Positions 13,584-20,525 of a stretch of DNA of 20,525 nucleotides are shown one piece after another. Location: the NCBI GenBank assembly GCA_005889445.1, contig VBGS01000052.1, positions 1 through 20,525 of the forward strand, given 5' to 3'. This stretch comes from Chloroflexota bacterium. GTDB taxonomy: Bacteria > Chloroflexota > Limnocylindria > P2-11E. Under the pieces are notes generated by a model, which was given only the letters and a program-made list of their open reading frames with translations, had not been told where the DNA came from and made no database searches. The translations under genes and the position numbers were made by a program. Position 1 is the first letter of the stretch; each line of letters starts with the position of its first letter.

Positions 13584-15374
13584 CTAGTACGGAACGTCGA
13601 CGTTGCCGCCGCGCCGCACGCCGGTCCCCTGCACCAGACCCTCGATGCCGCGCTGTTCTCCCTTGAGCGCGTCGAGGAGCTTCAGGGCCTCGTCCACCGT
13701 GAGATCTCGGCGGAAATCGGTGAGCGCGCTCTGCACGCTGGGCTGCTGCGAGGATGTCGGGCGATCGTTCGCTCCCGGCGGCGGGGTCCCGCCGGCGGCC
13801 CCGGGGCCGTCCGGTCCGGTCGGTCCAGGACTGCCGCCGGGCTGTCCGTTCAGGTTCGGCACGTTCGACGGTTGTCCCGGCGGCGAACTGGCCTGGCCCG
13901 GCTGGCCGTTCCGGACCAGTCCCAGGATCCGATCGATGACCTCGATGTTGAACTTCGCGTCACGGTCCGTCGGATCGAGGCGCAGCGCTTCGACGTATGA
14001 GGCCCGCGCCTCGACGACCCGGCCGAGCCGGAAGAGCGCGTTCCCGCGGTCATAGAACGCGATCGCCTTCGTCGAGGACCTGGCGTTGTCGATCGCGCGT
14101 CCGTACTCGACGAGCGCACGGTCGGGGTCCGACAGCTTCAGATACGTGTTCGCCAGATCGATCGCGAGCTCGGCGGAATTCGGCCGCTGCGTGATCAGGT
14201 CCCGGTAGCGCACGACCGCCGCCGCGGGATCGCGCTGGAACGTCGCGTTCGCCGCGTCGACCTGATCGGCGATCGGGTCGCTCGGTCCGCACGCGGTCAC
14301 GAGCGCCAGGCAGGAGCCGATGAAGGCGACGAGGCGACGCCGCCCAACTCGGATGCGCGGCATCTGCGGTCGCGGCATCCTGCGGCGTTCGTCGAGGAGC
14401 CACTCCGCGAAGAGGGCCAGCACCGCGACGGCGAGGAAGAGCTGATAACGGTCTTCGGGGCTGACGCCGGCCTCCACGGTGTCGCCGGCGACCGCGATCG
14501 CCCGGATCGCGTCACCAACCTCGCGCGCGGTCGCGTCCGCATCGAAGCGCCAGTAACGCCCACCGCCCTGCTCCGCGATCGACTGAAGACGGGCCTCGTC
14601 GAGGCGACTGATGATCTGGCTCCCGTTCGTGTTGACCAGCATCTGCACGAGCTTGCCTTTGTCGTCGTATATCGGAACGGGGCCACCAGATGTCGTCCCG
14701 ACCCCGATCGTGAACACCGTGATGTTGCGTTGCCGGAGCGGCTCGAGGAGCGGCGCATCGGGCGCGAGATCCTCGCCGTCGGAGATCAGGATGATCGCCT
14801 TCTCGCGCGACAGGCCCGCCGCATCCGTCGGGAAGAGTGCCGCGGCGCCCTGGAGCGCGACGCGAAGCGACGAGCCGGGATTGATCCTGAACCCGCGGCC
14901 CGAGTAGTCGAGCGCGGGGCCCAGCACCTTCGTGTCGGCGGTGAGCGGATAGCGGCTCGTTCCCGACCCCGCGAACAGGATCAGCCCGACACGGCCGCCG
15001 ACCAGCTGCTGGGCGATCTGCTGGATCGCCTGCTGCGCGACGCGCAGCCGATCGGGCGCGACGTCCGTCACGGCCATGCTCTGCGAGACGTCCAGCGCGA
15101 TCACCGTGTCGACGGTCGCGGTCGCGCCGCGGCGGGGCGCCTCGCCGATCTGCGGCCCGACCAACGCGGCGACCGTCGCGAGCAGGGCGACCGCGAGGAG
15201 CGCGAGCTTTGCGACCTGTCGCGCGGGGCTCGCCGAGATCAGCGGCGCGCCCGCGCCACCGAAGGCCGCGGCCGCGCGGCGGCGCCGGACCAGGGTCAGA
15301 GCGGCGAGCGCGAGGACCACGAGCGCGGCGAGGAACAATGGCGCGAGCTCGGGGTGCGCGAAGGTGATCTTCAC
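13584..15374 (-). CDS. BatB-BatC fusion: VWA-domain membrane protein with TPR tail
   Basis: 596 residues. Helices at about 12-29 and 55-73 precede a von Willebrand A domain (87-295) whose metal site is DVSQS (95-99), with ISDGED at 197-202. A membrane helix follows at 311-326. A second signal-like segment (VGRRRLVAFIGSCLALVTAC, Cys 362) comes next, then TPR-like helices (370-490) and a Pro/Gly/Gln-rich linker (490-548). The C-terminal helix (SALTDFRRDLTVDEALKLLDALKGE) resembles the BatC end. The BatB and BatC parts are usually separate genes; here one frame carries both. GTG 15374 overlaps the BatA-like stop as GTGA. The proposed family role is an envelope chaperone or assembly scaffold partnered with MoxR. 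Confidence 0.9.
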   Translation of the reverse strand: MKITFAHPELAPLFLAALVVLALAALTLVRRRRAAAAFGGAGAPLISASPARQVAKLALLAVALLATVAALVGPQIGEAPRRGATATVDTVIALDVSQSMAVTDVAPDRLRVAQQAIQQIAQQLVGGRVGLILFAGSGTSRYPLTADTKVLGPALDYSGRGFRINPGSSLRVALQGAAALFPTDAAGLSREKAIILISDGEDLAPDAPLLEPLRQRNITVFTIGVGTTSGGPVPIYDDKGKLVQMLVNTNGSQIISRLDEARLQSIAEQGGGRYWRFDADATAREVGDAIRAIAVAGDTVEAGVSPEDRYQLFLAVAVLALFAEWLLDERRRMPRPQMPRIRVGRRRLVAFIGSCLALVTACGPSDPIADQVDAANATFQRDPAAAVVRYRDLITQRPNSAELAIDLANTYLKLSDPDRALVEYGRAIDNARSSTKAIAFYDRGNALFRLGRVVEARASYVEALRLDPTDRDAKFNIEVIDRILGLVRNGQPGQASSPPGQPSNVPNLNGQPGGSPGPTGPDGPGAAGGTPPPGANDRPTSSQQPSVQSALTDFRRDLTVDEALKLLDALKGEQRGIEGLVQGTGVRRGGNVDVPY

Positions 15375-16351
15375 GGCACCCTCCGAAAGAGCGTGGCGGC
15401 CAGAGCGATCTCGCCGAAGAGCAGCGCTGCCCCGAGGATCAGGAAGGCGAGGTGGGCTTCCTGGTAGTCGGTGTACTCGCGGGTGCCGACTCGGGACTTC
15501 TCCAGCGATTCGATCTCGCGGTAGACCTCGGCGAGCGAGTTCTCGTCGGACACGCTGTAGAAGTGCCCGCCCGTGGGCTCGGCGATCCTCCGCATGAGCT
15601 GCGCGTCGACGGTGTCCGACGGCACGTCCTTGTCGGGAGTGGAGGACACGGTCAGAGCGCCGATGGTGTACACGCGCACGCCCAGCAGCTTCGCCATGTT
15701 CGCCGCGTCGATGGGCGAGATGTCGCCGCTGTTGTTCTCACCGTCGGTGAGGAGGATCACGACCTTCGAATGCGCCTGGGAATCGCGGAGCACGTTGATC
15801 GCGGTCGCGAGGCCCGTCCCGATCGCCGTGCCGCCTGCGAGCAAACCGGTGTCGACGGGGGCCATGAGCTTCTGCGACGCCGCGTAGTCGAGCGTGGGCG
15901 GTCCCAGCACGATGGCCTCGCCGCTGAAGATGACGATCCCGACGCGGTCGTTACGCAGACCGCCGAGGAAATCGTTGACGACGCGCTTCACCGCGTCGAT
16001 CTTGGTGCTGCCCCCGAAGCCCGCCTCCGACATCGAACCGGAAACGTCGACGGCGAGGACCACGTCGATGCCCTCGGACACGGATTCGACCGAGGCACGA
16101 ACGATCTGCGGCCGGGCGAGCGCGACGATGAACATGACGAGCGCCGCGACGCGTACCGCCACCAGGACCCCGCGAAAGCGGACGCGCCAGCCCGCACGCG
16201 TTGGCGGAAGGAGGCCGATCGACGAGAAGAGCAGCCCCGCGGAGGGGCGGCGCCCGCGAACGATCGCGAGCGCGATGCCGGCAAGCACCACGCCGAGCAG
16301 CGCGAGGATCCAGGGATCCTCGAACCGCACCGAGCCGAGGACGTCGCTCAC
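15371..16351 (-). CDS. BatA-like VWA-domain membrane protein
   Basis: 326 residues. Helices at about 13-32 and 62-79 precede a von Willebrand A domain (94-290) with an intact MIDAS motif DVSGS (102-106) and the TDGENN loop. A C-terminal helix lies near 303-322. Topology and length match BatA/YfbK-like Bat proteins: two N-terminal helices, an extracytoplasmic VWA domain and one C-terminal helix. GTG 16351 overlaps the BatD-like stop as GTGA. It is expected to bind Mg2+ and client proteins in the envelope, together with the BatB-BatC protein encoded next. Confidence 0.92.
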   Translation of the reverse strand: MSDVLGSVRFEDPWILALLGVVLAGIALAIVRGRRPSAGLLFSSIGLLPPTRAGWRVRFRGVLVAVRVAALVMFIVALARPQIVRASVESVSEGIDVVLAVDVSGSMSEAGFGGSTKIDAVKRVVNDFLGGLRNDRVGIVIFSGEAIVLGPPTLDYAASQKLMAPVDTGLLAGGTAIGTGLATAINVLRDSQAHSKVVILLTDGENNSGDISPIDAANMAKLLGVRVYTIGALTVSSTPDKDVPSDTVDAQLMRRIAEPTGGHFYSVSDENSLAEVYREIESLEKSRVGTREYTDYQEAHLAFLILGAALLFGEIALAATLFRRVP

Positions 16352-17313
16352 GACGCCTCGCCCCGGCGCATGAGGTCGTACTGCTCGGCGACCGCGGCTC
16401 GGCGCATCGCGTCGAGCGCGGAGCGCACGGCATGGTGGGCGCGAGCCGGATACGAGATCCCCTGGTCGAACCGGGCGACCTCGCCCTCGCGGAGGATCTC
16501 GTAGATCGTGGTCACCTCGGTCCGATCGATGCCCGCGCGGAGCATGTCCTCGCGCAGCTCCCTCGGCGTGCGCTCGGTCGCGGGAAGGCCGAAGCGCTCG
16601 CCGACGTACGCCCGCAGCGCTTTCGACACGAGCGCGTAGTGCTCGCCGTAACGGCCTTTTTCGGGCAGGCCGAGCGTCGCCACGCGGTTCAGCTCGGCCA
16701 TCGCCCGCTGTGCCGGCGTCAGCTGCCCGTCATCCACCGCCACCGGCTTCGCCCCTCCACGGCGCAGCGTCTGGCGAACGATGAGCGCGAGCATCACGAG
16801 GACGACGATCACCAGCGCCGCCTGGATCGCGAGCGCGGGGATCTGTGGGGCCGATCCGGGAACGCGGAGCTGCGGTTTCAGCGGCTTGATGTCGTCGGCG
16901 CTCTCGCCGGGCTGGATCACGCTCGTGACGACGACGGGCACTTCGCTCGTGGCGGACACACCCGGCGCGCCGGACGCCGCCTGATACGCGACGTTGATCG
17001 CCGGAAAGACGAGATCCCCGACGCGGAATGCGCTGATCCGGTACTTGAAGGTGAAGCGGGTGCGCCCGTTTGCGAGCCGCGTGACCTCGGGCTTCTGCGC
17101 GTCCAGGACTTCGAACTCGCCCATATTCCGCGCGATGCCGTTATCCGTGATCTGGTAGCCGGCGTCGACCTCGACGATGAGCGTGAGCTGGATCGGATCA
17201 CCGATGGTGATGCCGCGCCGATCGAGCGTCGCGCTCACGGCGACCGGTCCGTCGGCGGCGACGACCCCGCCGAACGCGAGCAGCAGCAGCGCGACGAGCG
17301 CGAGCGTCCGCAT
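16348..17313 (-). CDS. BatD-like secreted/membrane-anchored protein
   Basis: 321 residues. The signal peptide is MRTLALVALLLLAFGGVVAA. The beta-rich extracytoplasmic domain (about 22-135) begins VAVSATLDRRGITIGDPIQLTLIVEV, the usual opening of BatD 'oxygen tolerance' proteins. One membrane helix is at about 159-180. A cytoplasmic helical domain follows (195-315) with the pattern YALVSKALRAYVGERFGLPATERTP, shared with DUF4381/DUF4129-type tails. It is shorter than the ~550-residue BatD of Bacteroidetes. ATG 17313 shares one base with the DUF58 stop (TGATG). Confidence 0.85.
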   Translation of the reverse strand: MRTLALVALLLLAFGGVVAADGPVAVSATLDRRGITIGDPIQLTLIVEVDAGYQITDNGIARNMGEFEVLDAQKPEVTRLANGRTRFTFKYRISAFRVGDLVFPAINVAYQAASGAPGVSATSEVPVVVTSVIQPGESADDIKPLKPQLRVPGSAPQIPALAIQAALVIVVLVMLALIVRQTLRRGGAKPVAVDDGQLTPAQRAMAELNRVATLGLPEKGRYGEHYALVSKALRAYVGERFGLPATERTPRELREDMLRAGIDRTEVTTIYEILREGEVARFDQGISYPARAHHAVRSALDAMRRAAVAEQYDLMRRGEAS

Positions 17314-18224
17314 CAGTTGCGCCTCGATCGCGCGTTGAACAGGGCGAGCAGCGCGGGCACGTACGGCCGGTCCGTCGACAGATCCACCCGGTCGACGTGC
17401 ATCCGGCTGAAGATCCGGAGGCGCTGGGCGCGTCGCTCGCGCGCCGCGCGGGCGTAGGCTTCGCGCACGTCTGCGGCACCGGTGTCGACATGCACGACGC
17501 GGCCGGTCTCGGCGTCCTCGAGCGAGACGAGCCCGACCGCGGGCAGGACCGACTCGCGTGGATCGTTCAGGATCAGCGCGATCACGTCGTGCCGATGCCC
17601 GAGGGCGCGGAGCGGCGCTTCGAAATCCACGTCAAGGAAGTCACTGAGGACGAAGACGACGTTCCGTTTCTTCGTGACGTTCGCGAGCAAATCGGCGGCG
17701 CTCGCGATCTCGGTGCGCGACCGGCGCGGCTCCGCGAACAGCAGCTCGCGGATGACACGGAGGAGGTGATACCGGCCCTCCCGCGGTGGGAGGAACTCGC
17801 GGACACCGTCGGCGAAGAGCACCAGCCCGACCCGGTCGTTGTTGTGCAGCGCGGTCACCGCGAGGAGCGCCGCGACATCGGCGGCAAGCTCGCGCTTGGT
17901 GACGCTCGCCGTCCCGAACCAGGAGCTCGACGAGATGTCCACGGCGAGGAAGATGTTGAGCTCGCGCTCCTCGCGGTACTTCTTGATGTACGGAACGTTC
18001 ATCCGTGCGGTCACGTTCCAGTCGATGCTGCGGATGTCGTCCCCCGGCTCGTACTCGCGGACCTCCTCGAAGTCGAGCCCGGATCCCCGAAAGACGCTCC
18101 GATAGGTGCCGACGAGCGCCTCGTCGGCGAGGATGCGCGCTTTGATCTCGACCTGCTTTACCAGGCGAAGGACCTCGGGAGGGACGGCATCGGAGCGCGT
18201 ATCAGGGATGCGCGCGGCGGTCAC
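17313..18224 (-). CDS. DUF58 domain protein (VWA-like)
   Basis: 303 residues from GTG 18224. The DUF58 hallmark GSGLDFEEVREYEPGDDIRS, followed by IDWNVTAR, spans about 47-74. A VWA-like fold follows with metal-site motif DISSS (96-100) and a later FVLSDFLD strand. DUF58 genes nearly always follow moxR and are thought to act with it. The start was chosen 2 nt after the moxR TGA. The frame remains open upstream to 19082, but that stretch is antisense-like Arg/Pro-rich sequence overlapping moxR. Unlike many DUF58 proteins it has no N-terminal membrane helices, so it is probably cytoplasmic. Confidence 0.92.
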   Translation of the reverse strand: MTAARIPDTRSDAVPPEVLRLVKQVEIKARILADEALVGTYRSVFRGSGLDFEEVREYEPGDDIRSIDWNVTARMNVPYIKKYREERELNIFLAVDISSSSWFGTASVTKRELAADVAALLAVTALHNNDRVGLVLFADGVREFLPPREGRYHLLRVIRELLFAEPRRSRTEIASAADLLANVTKKRNVVFVLSDFLDVDFEAPLRALGHRHDVIALILNDPRESVLPAVGLVSLEDAETGRVVHVDTGAADVREAYARAARERRAQRLRIFSRMHVDRVDLSTDRPYVPALLALFNARSRRN

Positions 18225-18226
18225 GA

Positions 18227-19222
18227 TCAGGGGACCGCGACGTTGTCGAGGACGCGCGCGATGACGACCTCCGGTGTGATCTCCTCCGCTTCCGCCTCGT
18301 AGGTGAGGATCAGGCGATGGCGCATCACATCGAGCGCGACCGCCTTCACGTCGTCGGGGAGGACGTAGTCCCGCCCGTCGAGGAACGCGTGCGCGCGCGC
18401 GGCGAGCGAGACGAAGATGCTGGCGCGTGGTGACACGCCATACGCGATCAGCGGTCTCAGGTCGGCGAGCTTGGGTCCCTGCGGATCGCGGGTGGCGAAG
18501 ACCACCCGCACGATGTAGTCCTTCACCGCGTCGTCCATGTGCACCTGACGGACGGCGGCGCGGGCGTCGACGATCGCGGAGGGCGTCGCGAGCTTCCGGG
18601 GCACCACCGGATCTTCGATGGTCTGCCGGTCCATGATCACGCGCTCCTGATCCGGTGTCGGGTAGCCGATCACGACTTTCATCATGAAGCGGTCGACCTG
18701 TGCCTCCGGCAGCCGGTACGTGCCCTCGTGCTCGATGGGGTTCTGGGTCGCGAGCACGGTGAACAGCTCCGAGAGCGGATGGGTCTGCCCTCCGATCGAG
18801 ACCTGCCGCTCCTGCATCGCTTCCAGCAGCGCGCTCTGCACCTTTGGCGGGGCGCGGTTGATCTCGTCGGCGAGCAGCAGATCGGTGAAGATCGGGCCGA
18901 GCCGCGGCCGGAAGGTCTGATCGGCGGGGTTGTAGATCATCGTTCCGTTGAGGTCGGCCGGGAGGAGATCGGGCGTGAACTGGATCCGCTTGAAGGTGGC
19001 GTCGACCGTATCCGCGAGGGTCTTGACCGCGAGCGATTTGGCCAGACCGGGCACGCCCTCCACCAGAAGGTGGCCGCCGCACAGCATGCCCATGAGGAGG
19101 CGGTTCACGAGGTAGTCCTGCCCGACGATCACCCGGTGGATCTCGTGCAGCACCGGCGCGATGAAGTCGCCGCGCCGCAGCACGGAGTCATTCGGGACAG
19201 GCGCGCGGAAGGCCGTCGCCAC
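18227..19222 (-). CDS. MoxR-family AAA+ ATPase
   Basis: 331 residues. The Walker A variant is GVPGLAKS (56-63) and Walker B is LLLADE (115-120). Sensor 1 is N161 in LATQNPIEHEGTYRLPEAQVDRF, which also carries the family's Arg residues. A C-terminal lid domain is at about 220-320 (RPLIAYGVSPRAS, DVMRHRLILTYEAEAE). MoxR proteins act as ATP-driven chaperones with VWA-domain partners. The start is GTG 19222, 22 nt after the upstream lipoprotein stop, with a TAATCT hexamer in the gap and no Shine-Dalgarno. First gene of the moxR-DUF58-batD-batA-batBC set. Confidence 0.95.
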   Translation of the reverse strand: MATAFRAPVPNDSVLRRGDFIAPVLHEIHRVIVGQDYLVNRLLMGMLCGGHLLVEGVPGLAKSLAVKTLADTVDATFKRIQFTPDLLPADLNGTMIYNPADQTFRPRLGPIFTDLLLADEINRAPPKVQSALLEAMQERQVSIGGQTHPLSELFTVLATQNPIEHEGTYRLPEAQVDRFMMKVVIGYPTPDQERVIMDRQTIEDPVVPRKLATPSAIVDARAAVRQVHMDDAVKDYIVRVVFATRDPQGPKLADLRPLIAYGVSPRASIFVSLAARAHAFLDGRDYVLPDDVKAVALDVMRHRLILTYEAEAEEITPEVVIARVLDNVAVP

Positions 19223-19231
19223 TAACGGAAC

Positions 19232-19237
19232 AGATTA
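19232..19237 (-). promoter_or_regulatory. Putative -10 box (TAATCT) for the moxR operon
   Basis: TAATCT on the - strand, 9 nt before GTG 19222, inside the 22-nt gap after the lipoprotein gene. It would give moxR its own near-leaderless start. No -35 is recognisable. Confidence 0.4.
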
Positions 19238-19244
19238 GAGCCGC

Positions 19245-19997
19245 TTAGGGCACCGCCGCAGCGTTGTCGGCGCGCTGCGTCTGACTGACGTCGCCGAGGT
19301 AGCCCTTCAGGTCCTCATGCTGATCAAGTACGCGCTGGATCCGCGCGAGCGCTTCGTCACTCGTGATCTGGTCCCATGTCTTGACCGAGGCGAGGAACCG
19401 CAGCTCCCGGTCGAGGTCCTGGACCAAGCGGTCGACCTCGGCTGGGACGTCGGCGGTGGGGTCATCGACGGGGATGACGTACTGGATCGCGCGCGCCGCG
19501 GTGACGCAGCGGGTGCAGCCGGCGTTCGAGGCCAGGGCCACGTTGATCGGACTCACATTGCTCGCCCCGCGCCTGTAGAACACGACCTGTACCGCGACCG
19601 CGATGGCCTGGCAGCTCATGCAGCTTCCTTGCGCGGATGCGATGTTCGTCGGGGTGACCTCGTCGCCTGCGATGCGCTGGAGCCTGATCGAGGCGCGCGC
19701 CTTGAAGCGCATCTTCTCGGTGTTCGCGAGGCGAACCTCGTTGCGCGGGTCCCCTCGCGGGAACTCTTCGAGGGTGACGCCCGCGTCGACGTCGGGCCGC
19801 GGCGTCGCGGTCTGCGCCGCGACGATCGGCTTGGCATCGGTCGCGCCACTCGGCCCGCTCGATCCGCTCGGCGCCGGTGTCGCGCGCGGGCTCTGGCACG
19901 CGAGCGCGGCGACGATGAGGATCGCCGCGGCGCCTGCCCAAATCGCAGAGCGCAGCCTGGATGGCACGCTCGAGCCAAGACGCACGCCAGGTGCCAC
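19245..19997 (-). CDS. Lipoprotein with duplicated CxxC unit, function unknown
   Basis: 250 residues. The N-terminal signal has lipobox Cys at 34 (AALACQSP), followed by a Pro/Ser/Ala-rich linker to about 75. The core holds two similar units: N-I-A-x-A ending in CMSCQAIAVAVQVV (C126/C129), and N-V-A-L-A ending in CTRCVTAARAIQYV (C161/C164). In both, Ala residues at +4 and +6, Gln at +8 and Val at +10 after the second Cys are kept. The C-terminal ~70 residues are acidic and helical. I do not know a characterised function; CxxC pairs suggest metal binding or thiol redox. Several GTG codons (19997, 19985, 19967) could be the start. It lies 22 nt upstream of moxR on the same strand. Confidence 0.82.
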   Translation of the reverse strand: MAPGVRLGSSVPSRLRSAIWAGAAAILIVAALACQSPRATPAPSGSSGPSGATDAKPIVAAQTATPRPDVDAGVTLEEFPRGDPRNEVRLANTEKMRFKARASIRLQRIAGDEVTPTNIASAQGSCMSCQAIAVAVQVVFYRRGASNVSPINVALASNAGCTRCVTAARAIQYVIPVDDPTADVPAEVDRLVQDLDRELRFLASVKTWDQITSDEALARIQRVLDQHEDLKGYLGDVSQTQRADNAAAVP

Positions 19998-20128
19998 GGC
20001 GAGGGCGATCGCTGCGCTCGCGGTCAGGCGACGCGAGGCCGAAGGCTTCGTCCTTCAGTAGCGACGCAAGTAGGCGAACGCTAAAGCGGTTGCGTGGCCG
20101 ACTGCGGACGCGCTATGAACTCGAGCGC

Positions 20129-20525
20129 ATGGCCGACCGTTTCGACCGACGTTCGCGTCGACCGCGCGCGCGGACCGCGCCGATCGATGAGACCTCCTCG
20201 AATGCGCGAGCGACCTCACGCGCATCAGGATCGTCCGGGCCGCCGTCAGCCCGCCGGGCAGAGCGCTCGATCTCGGGTGCGGGACGGGGACGAACGTCGT
20301 GTACCTCGCCCAGCACGGCTGGGATGCGGTCGGCGTGGACTTCGCGGCGCGCGCCGTCGCGAAGGCGCGCGAGCGCGCGCGGCGCGCTGGTGTTGCGAGC
20401 ACGTTCTTTGTGGGCGATGTGACCCGGCTCGGGTTTTTTGGTCGGACCTTCGATCTGGCGCTGGACATCGGCTGCCTGCACACGCTTGCGGTCGGCGATC
20501 GCCCACGCTACGCGGACGGGCTCGC
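20129..20525 (+). CDS. Class I SAM-dependent methyltransferase, truncated by window edge and disrupted at N-terminus
   Basis: From 20263 one frame reads ALDLGCGTGTNVVYLAQHG, then WDAVGVDFAARAVAKARERA, FFVGDVTRL, and FDLALDIGCLHTL to the window edge. These are motifs I-IV of a Rossmann methyltransferase, in the style of small-molecule or thiopurine-like enzymes. This frame is blocked by TGA at 20188 and has no ATG, GTG or TTG between there and motif I. A plausible N-terminus (ATG 20129, MADRFD) is in another frame; adding one base in the ACCG near 20146 would join it to PTFAST in the motif-I frame. It is either a pseudogene or carries indel errors. No Shine-Dalgarno is seen. Confidence 0.7.

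Noticed and set aside
15452..16504. Large + strand ORFs opposite batA and batD-like genes (15452-16504, 16201-17457)
   Set aside because: Arg/Asp/His-rich shadows with no recognisable motifs, opposite strongly supported VWA and BatD-like genes.
18225..19082. In-frame upstream extension of the DUF58 gene over moxR
   Set aside because: Composition is antisense-like and it would overlap moxR by over 800 nt; GTG 18224 gives a normal DUF58 protein.
19998..20128. TAGCGT on the - strand (20078-20083) as a promoter for the CxxC lipoprotein gene
   Set aside because: It would leave a leader of about 75 nt with no Shine-Dalgarno and has no matching -35; nothing else is evident in this short gap.

Overview
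The window is a very GC-rich, densely packed bacterial segment with about 20 genes. Many neighbours overlap by 1-4 nt (GTGA, ATGA, TAGTG, TGATG junctions) and GTG starts are as common as ATG. Several genes have a TANNNT-like -10 hexamer 6-10 nt before the start codon and no Shine-Dalgarno, which suggests leaderless transcription. The mix of a LIV transporter, class-V aminotransferase, MoxR/DUF58/BatA-type operon, kelch lipoprotein and PRC-barrel protein fits an uncultured soil or freshwater Chloroflexota-like lineage. That placement is inference from gene style, not a phylogenetic result. There is no mobile element, CRISPR array, rRNA or tRNA that I can support, and no stretch over 300 nt without a gene.

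Layout. 1-66: probable tail of a + strand gene. 63-2406 (- strand): small four-helix membrane protein, class-V aminotransferase and SDR oxidoreductase, as one overlapping operon. 2438-4065 (+): ABC ATPase and ABC-2 permease, divergent from that operon across 31 bp. 4068-6321 (+): a sigma70-type promoter, a 19-codon leader peptide, an intrinsic terminator with a competing antiterminator, then ilvE and pheA. 5905-10378 (-): a complete LIV-type amino-acid ABC transporter in the order livK-H-M-G-F, whose last gene runs tail-to-tail into pheA. 10408-11379 (-): kelch lipoprotein, divergent from a TauE/SafE permease (11402-12178, +) across a 22-bp gap centred on a palindromic TATATA. 12217-12910 (+): a degenerate sensor-kinase-like gene in two frames, followed by a small DUF2007-like protein. 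12914-19222 (-): moxR, DUF58, BatD-like, BatA-like, a BatB-BatC fusion and a double PRC-barrel gene. 19245-19997 (-): a lipoprotein with a duplicated CxxC unit. 20129-20525 (+): a SAM methyltransferase cut by the window edge and disrupted at its N-terminus.

How the parts fit. The most striking element is the leader upstream of ilvE-pheA. The peptide MRRAIIVVVFFGELLTGAA contains Ile-Ile-Val-Val-Val, Phe-Phe and Leu-Leu. These are the products of the branched-chain aminotransferase (Ile, Val, Leu) and the pathway product of prephenate dehydratase (Phe). Its stop codon abuts a GGGAGGC arm that can pair with the 5' arm of the terminator. This reads as ribosome-mediated transcription attenuation that senses two amino-acid families for a two-pathway operon. 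The convergent LIV transporter adds an uptake route for the same amino acids. The second half of the window is a MoxR-AAA+/von Willebrand A envelope module, a family proposed to act as chaperones or assembly factors for envelope proteins or metalloenzymes.
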